Both the position numbers and the translations under genes were made by a program. Below are positions 45,124-45,282 of a DNA stretch of 45,282 nt, piece by piece. The notes below the pieces were generated by a model that worked only from the letters and a program-made list of their open reading frames with translations, did no database searches and was not told the DNA's origin. The stretch is from Puniceibacterium confluentis (GTDB lineage: Bacteria > Pseudomonadota > Alphaproteobacteria > Rhodobacterales > Rhodobacteraceae): the NCBI RefSeq assembly GCF_007923445.1, contig NZ_VOJI01000024.1, positions 1 through 45,282 of the forward strand, read 5' to 3'. Every line of letters begins with the position of its first letter. Position 1 is the stretch's first letter.

Positions 45124-45155
45124 AGAGGAGGGGGCAGGAACACCCTGCCCCCTCT
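45124..45155 (-). terminator. Hairpin between tuf and rpsJ
   Basis: A GC-rich stem (about 10 bp: GGGGGCAGG/CCTGCCCCC with flanking pairs) and short loop lie between the tuf stop and rpsJ. No T-run follows on the minus strand, so it may be a partial terminator or the S10 leader structure. Confidence 0.5.
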
Positions 45156-45245
45156 TCGAACCCGGGTGGCTGACCCGAGGGACAGCCGAATTGTCACGGT
45201 CGAACCGGCGTCCCTTGCGGGTCGCCGGGGGGTGCCTTGCGGCGC

Positions 45246-45282
45246 CTTACTCGAGGACTTTGGAAACCACGCCCGAGCCGAC
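45246..45282 (-). CDS. tuf: Elongation factor Tu, C-terminal end (partial)
   Basis: Only the last codons are inside the window. Translated on the minus strand they read GSGVVSKVLE followed by TAA, the characteristic EF-Tu C-terminus. Its position before rpsJ matches the str-S10 arrangement of alphaproteobacteria. Confidence 0.9.

Overview
The window looks like a chromosomal segment of an alphaproteobacterium of the Rhodobacterales (Roseobacter group). The evidence is the AapJQMP amino-acid transporter, an ATP12-type F1-ATPase assembly chaperone, a zinc-type adenylate kinase, high GC codon use and the rpmH-rnpA-yidD-yidC arrangement. The species cannot be named from sequence alone.

Layout. 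Positions 1-1460 look like the edge of a decayed mobile island: a tyrosine integrase with a one-base frameshift ends 27 bp from the 3' end of tRNA-Arg(ACG). Positions 1606-5165 (minus) carry a probable three-gene unit: a TVP38/TMEM64 membrane protein, a MerA-like flavin disulfide oxidoreductase without the mercury-binding C-terminal cysteines, and a HAMP-type histidine kinase with no response regulator beside it. Positions 5365-14590 (plus) begin at a near-consensus promoter and hold rpmH, rnpA, yidD, ttcA, a membrane EAL protein with a ruined GGDEF site, yidC, a MOSC protein, engB, argB, a small 4Fe-4S protein and a SixA-type phosphatase; many genes overlap by 1-4 bases. Positions 14639-19077 (minus) are aapJ-aapQ-aapM-aapP, with a strong hairpin after aapJ. 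Positions 19259-24864 (minus) are a tightly packed set: degP-like protease, rarA, crcB, rluC-type synthase, HAD phosphatase and ATP12 chaperone.

Positions 25051-45282 (minus) are the S10-spc-alpha ribosomal protein supercluster, read from the end of tuf through rpsJ, rplC, rplD, rplW, rplB, rpsS, rplV, rpsC, rplP, rpmC, rpsQ, rplN, rplX, rplE, rpsN, rpsH, rplF, rplR, rpsE, rpmD, rplO, secY, adk, rpsM, rpsK, rpoA and rplQ. It is broken at three places by unrelated genes: a GAF histidine kinase between rplW and rplB; a four-gene block (tandem SpoIIAA-like protein, YciI-like protein, bactofilin, 2-oxoglutarate oxygenase-like protein) between rplP and rpmC; and a GFA-family zinc protein between rpmD and rplO. 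An intrinsic terminator closes the ribosomal segment ahead of each insertion. Good promoters are visible downstream of two of them (before rpmC and before rplO), so the supercluster appears to have been re-wired into separate transcription units.

No CRISPR array, insertion sequence, prophage or obvious defence system was seen. The most interesting points are the re-promoted ribosomal cluster, the oxygenase next to the L16 gene, a perfect 27-bp in-frame tandem duplication inside the GAF kinase, and the long alanine/glutamate tail on ribosomal protein L3.
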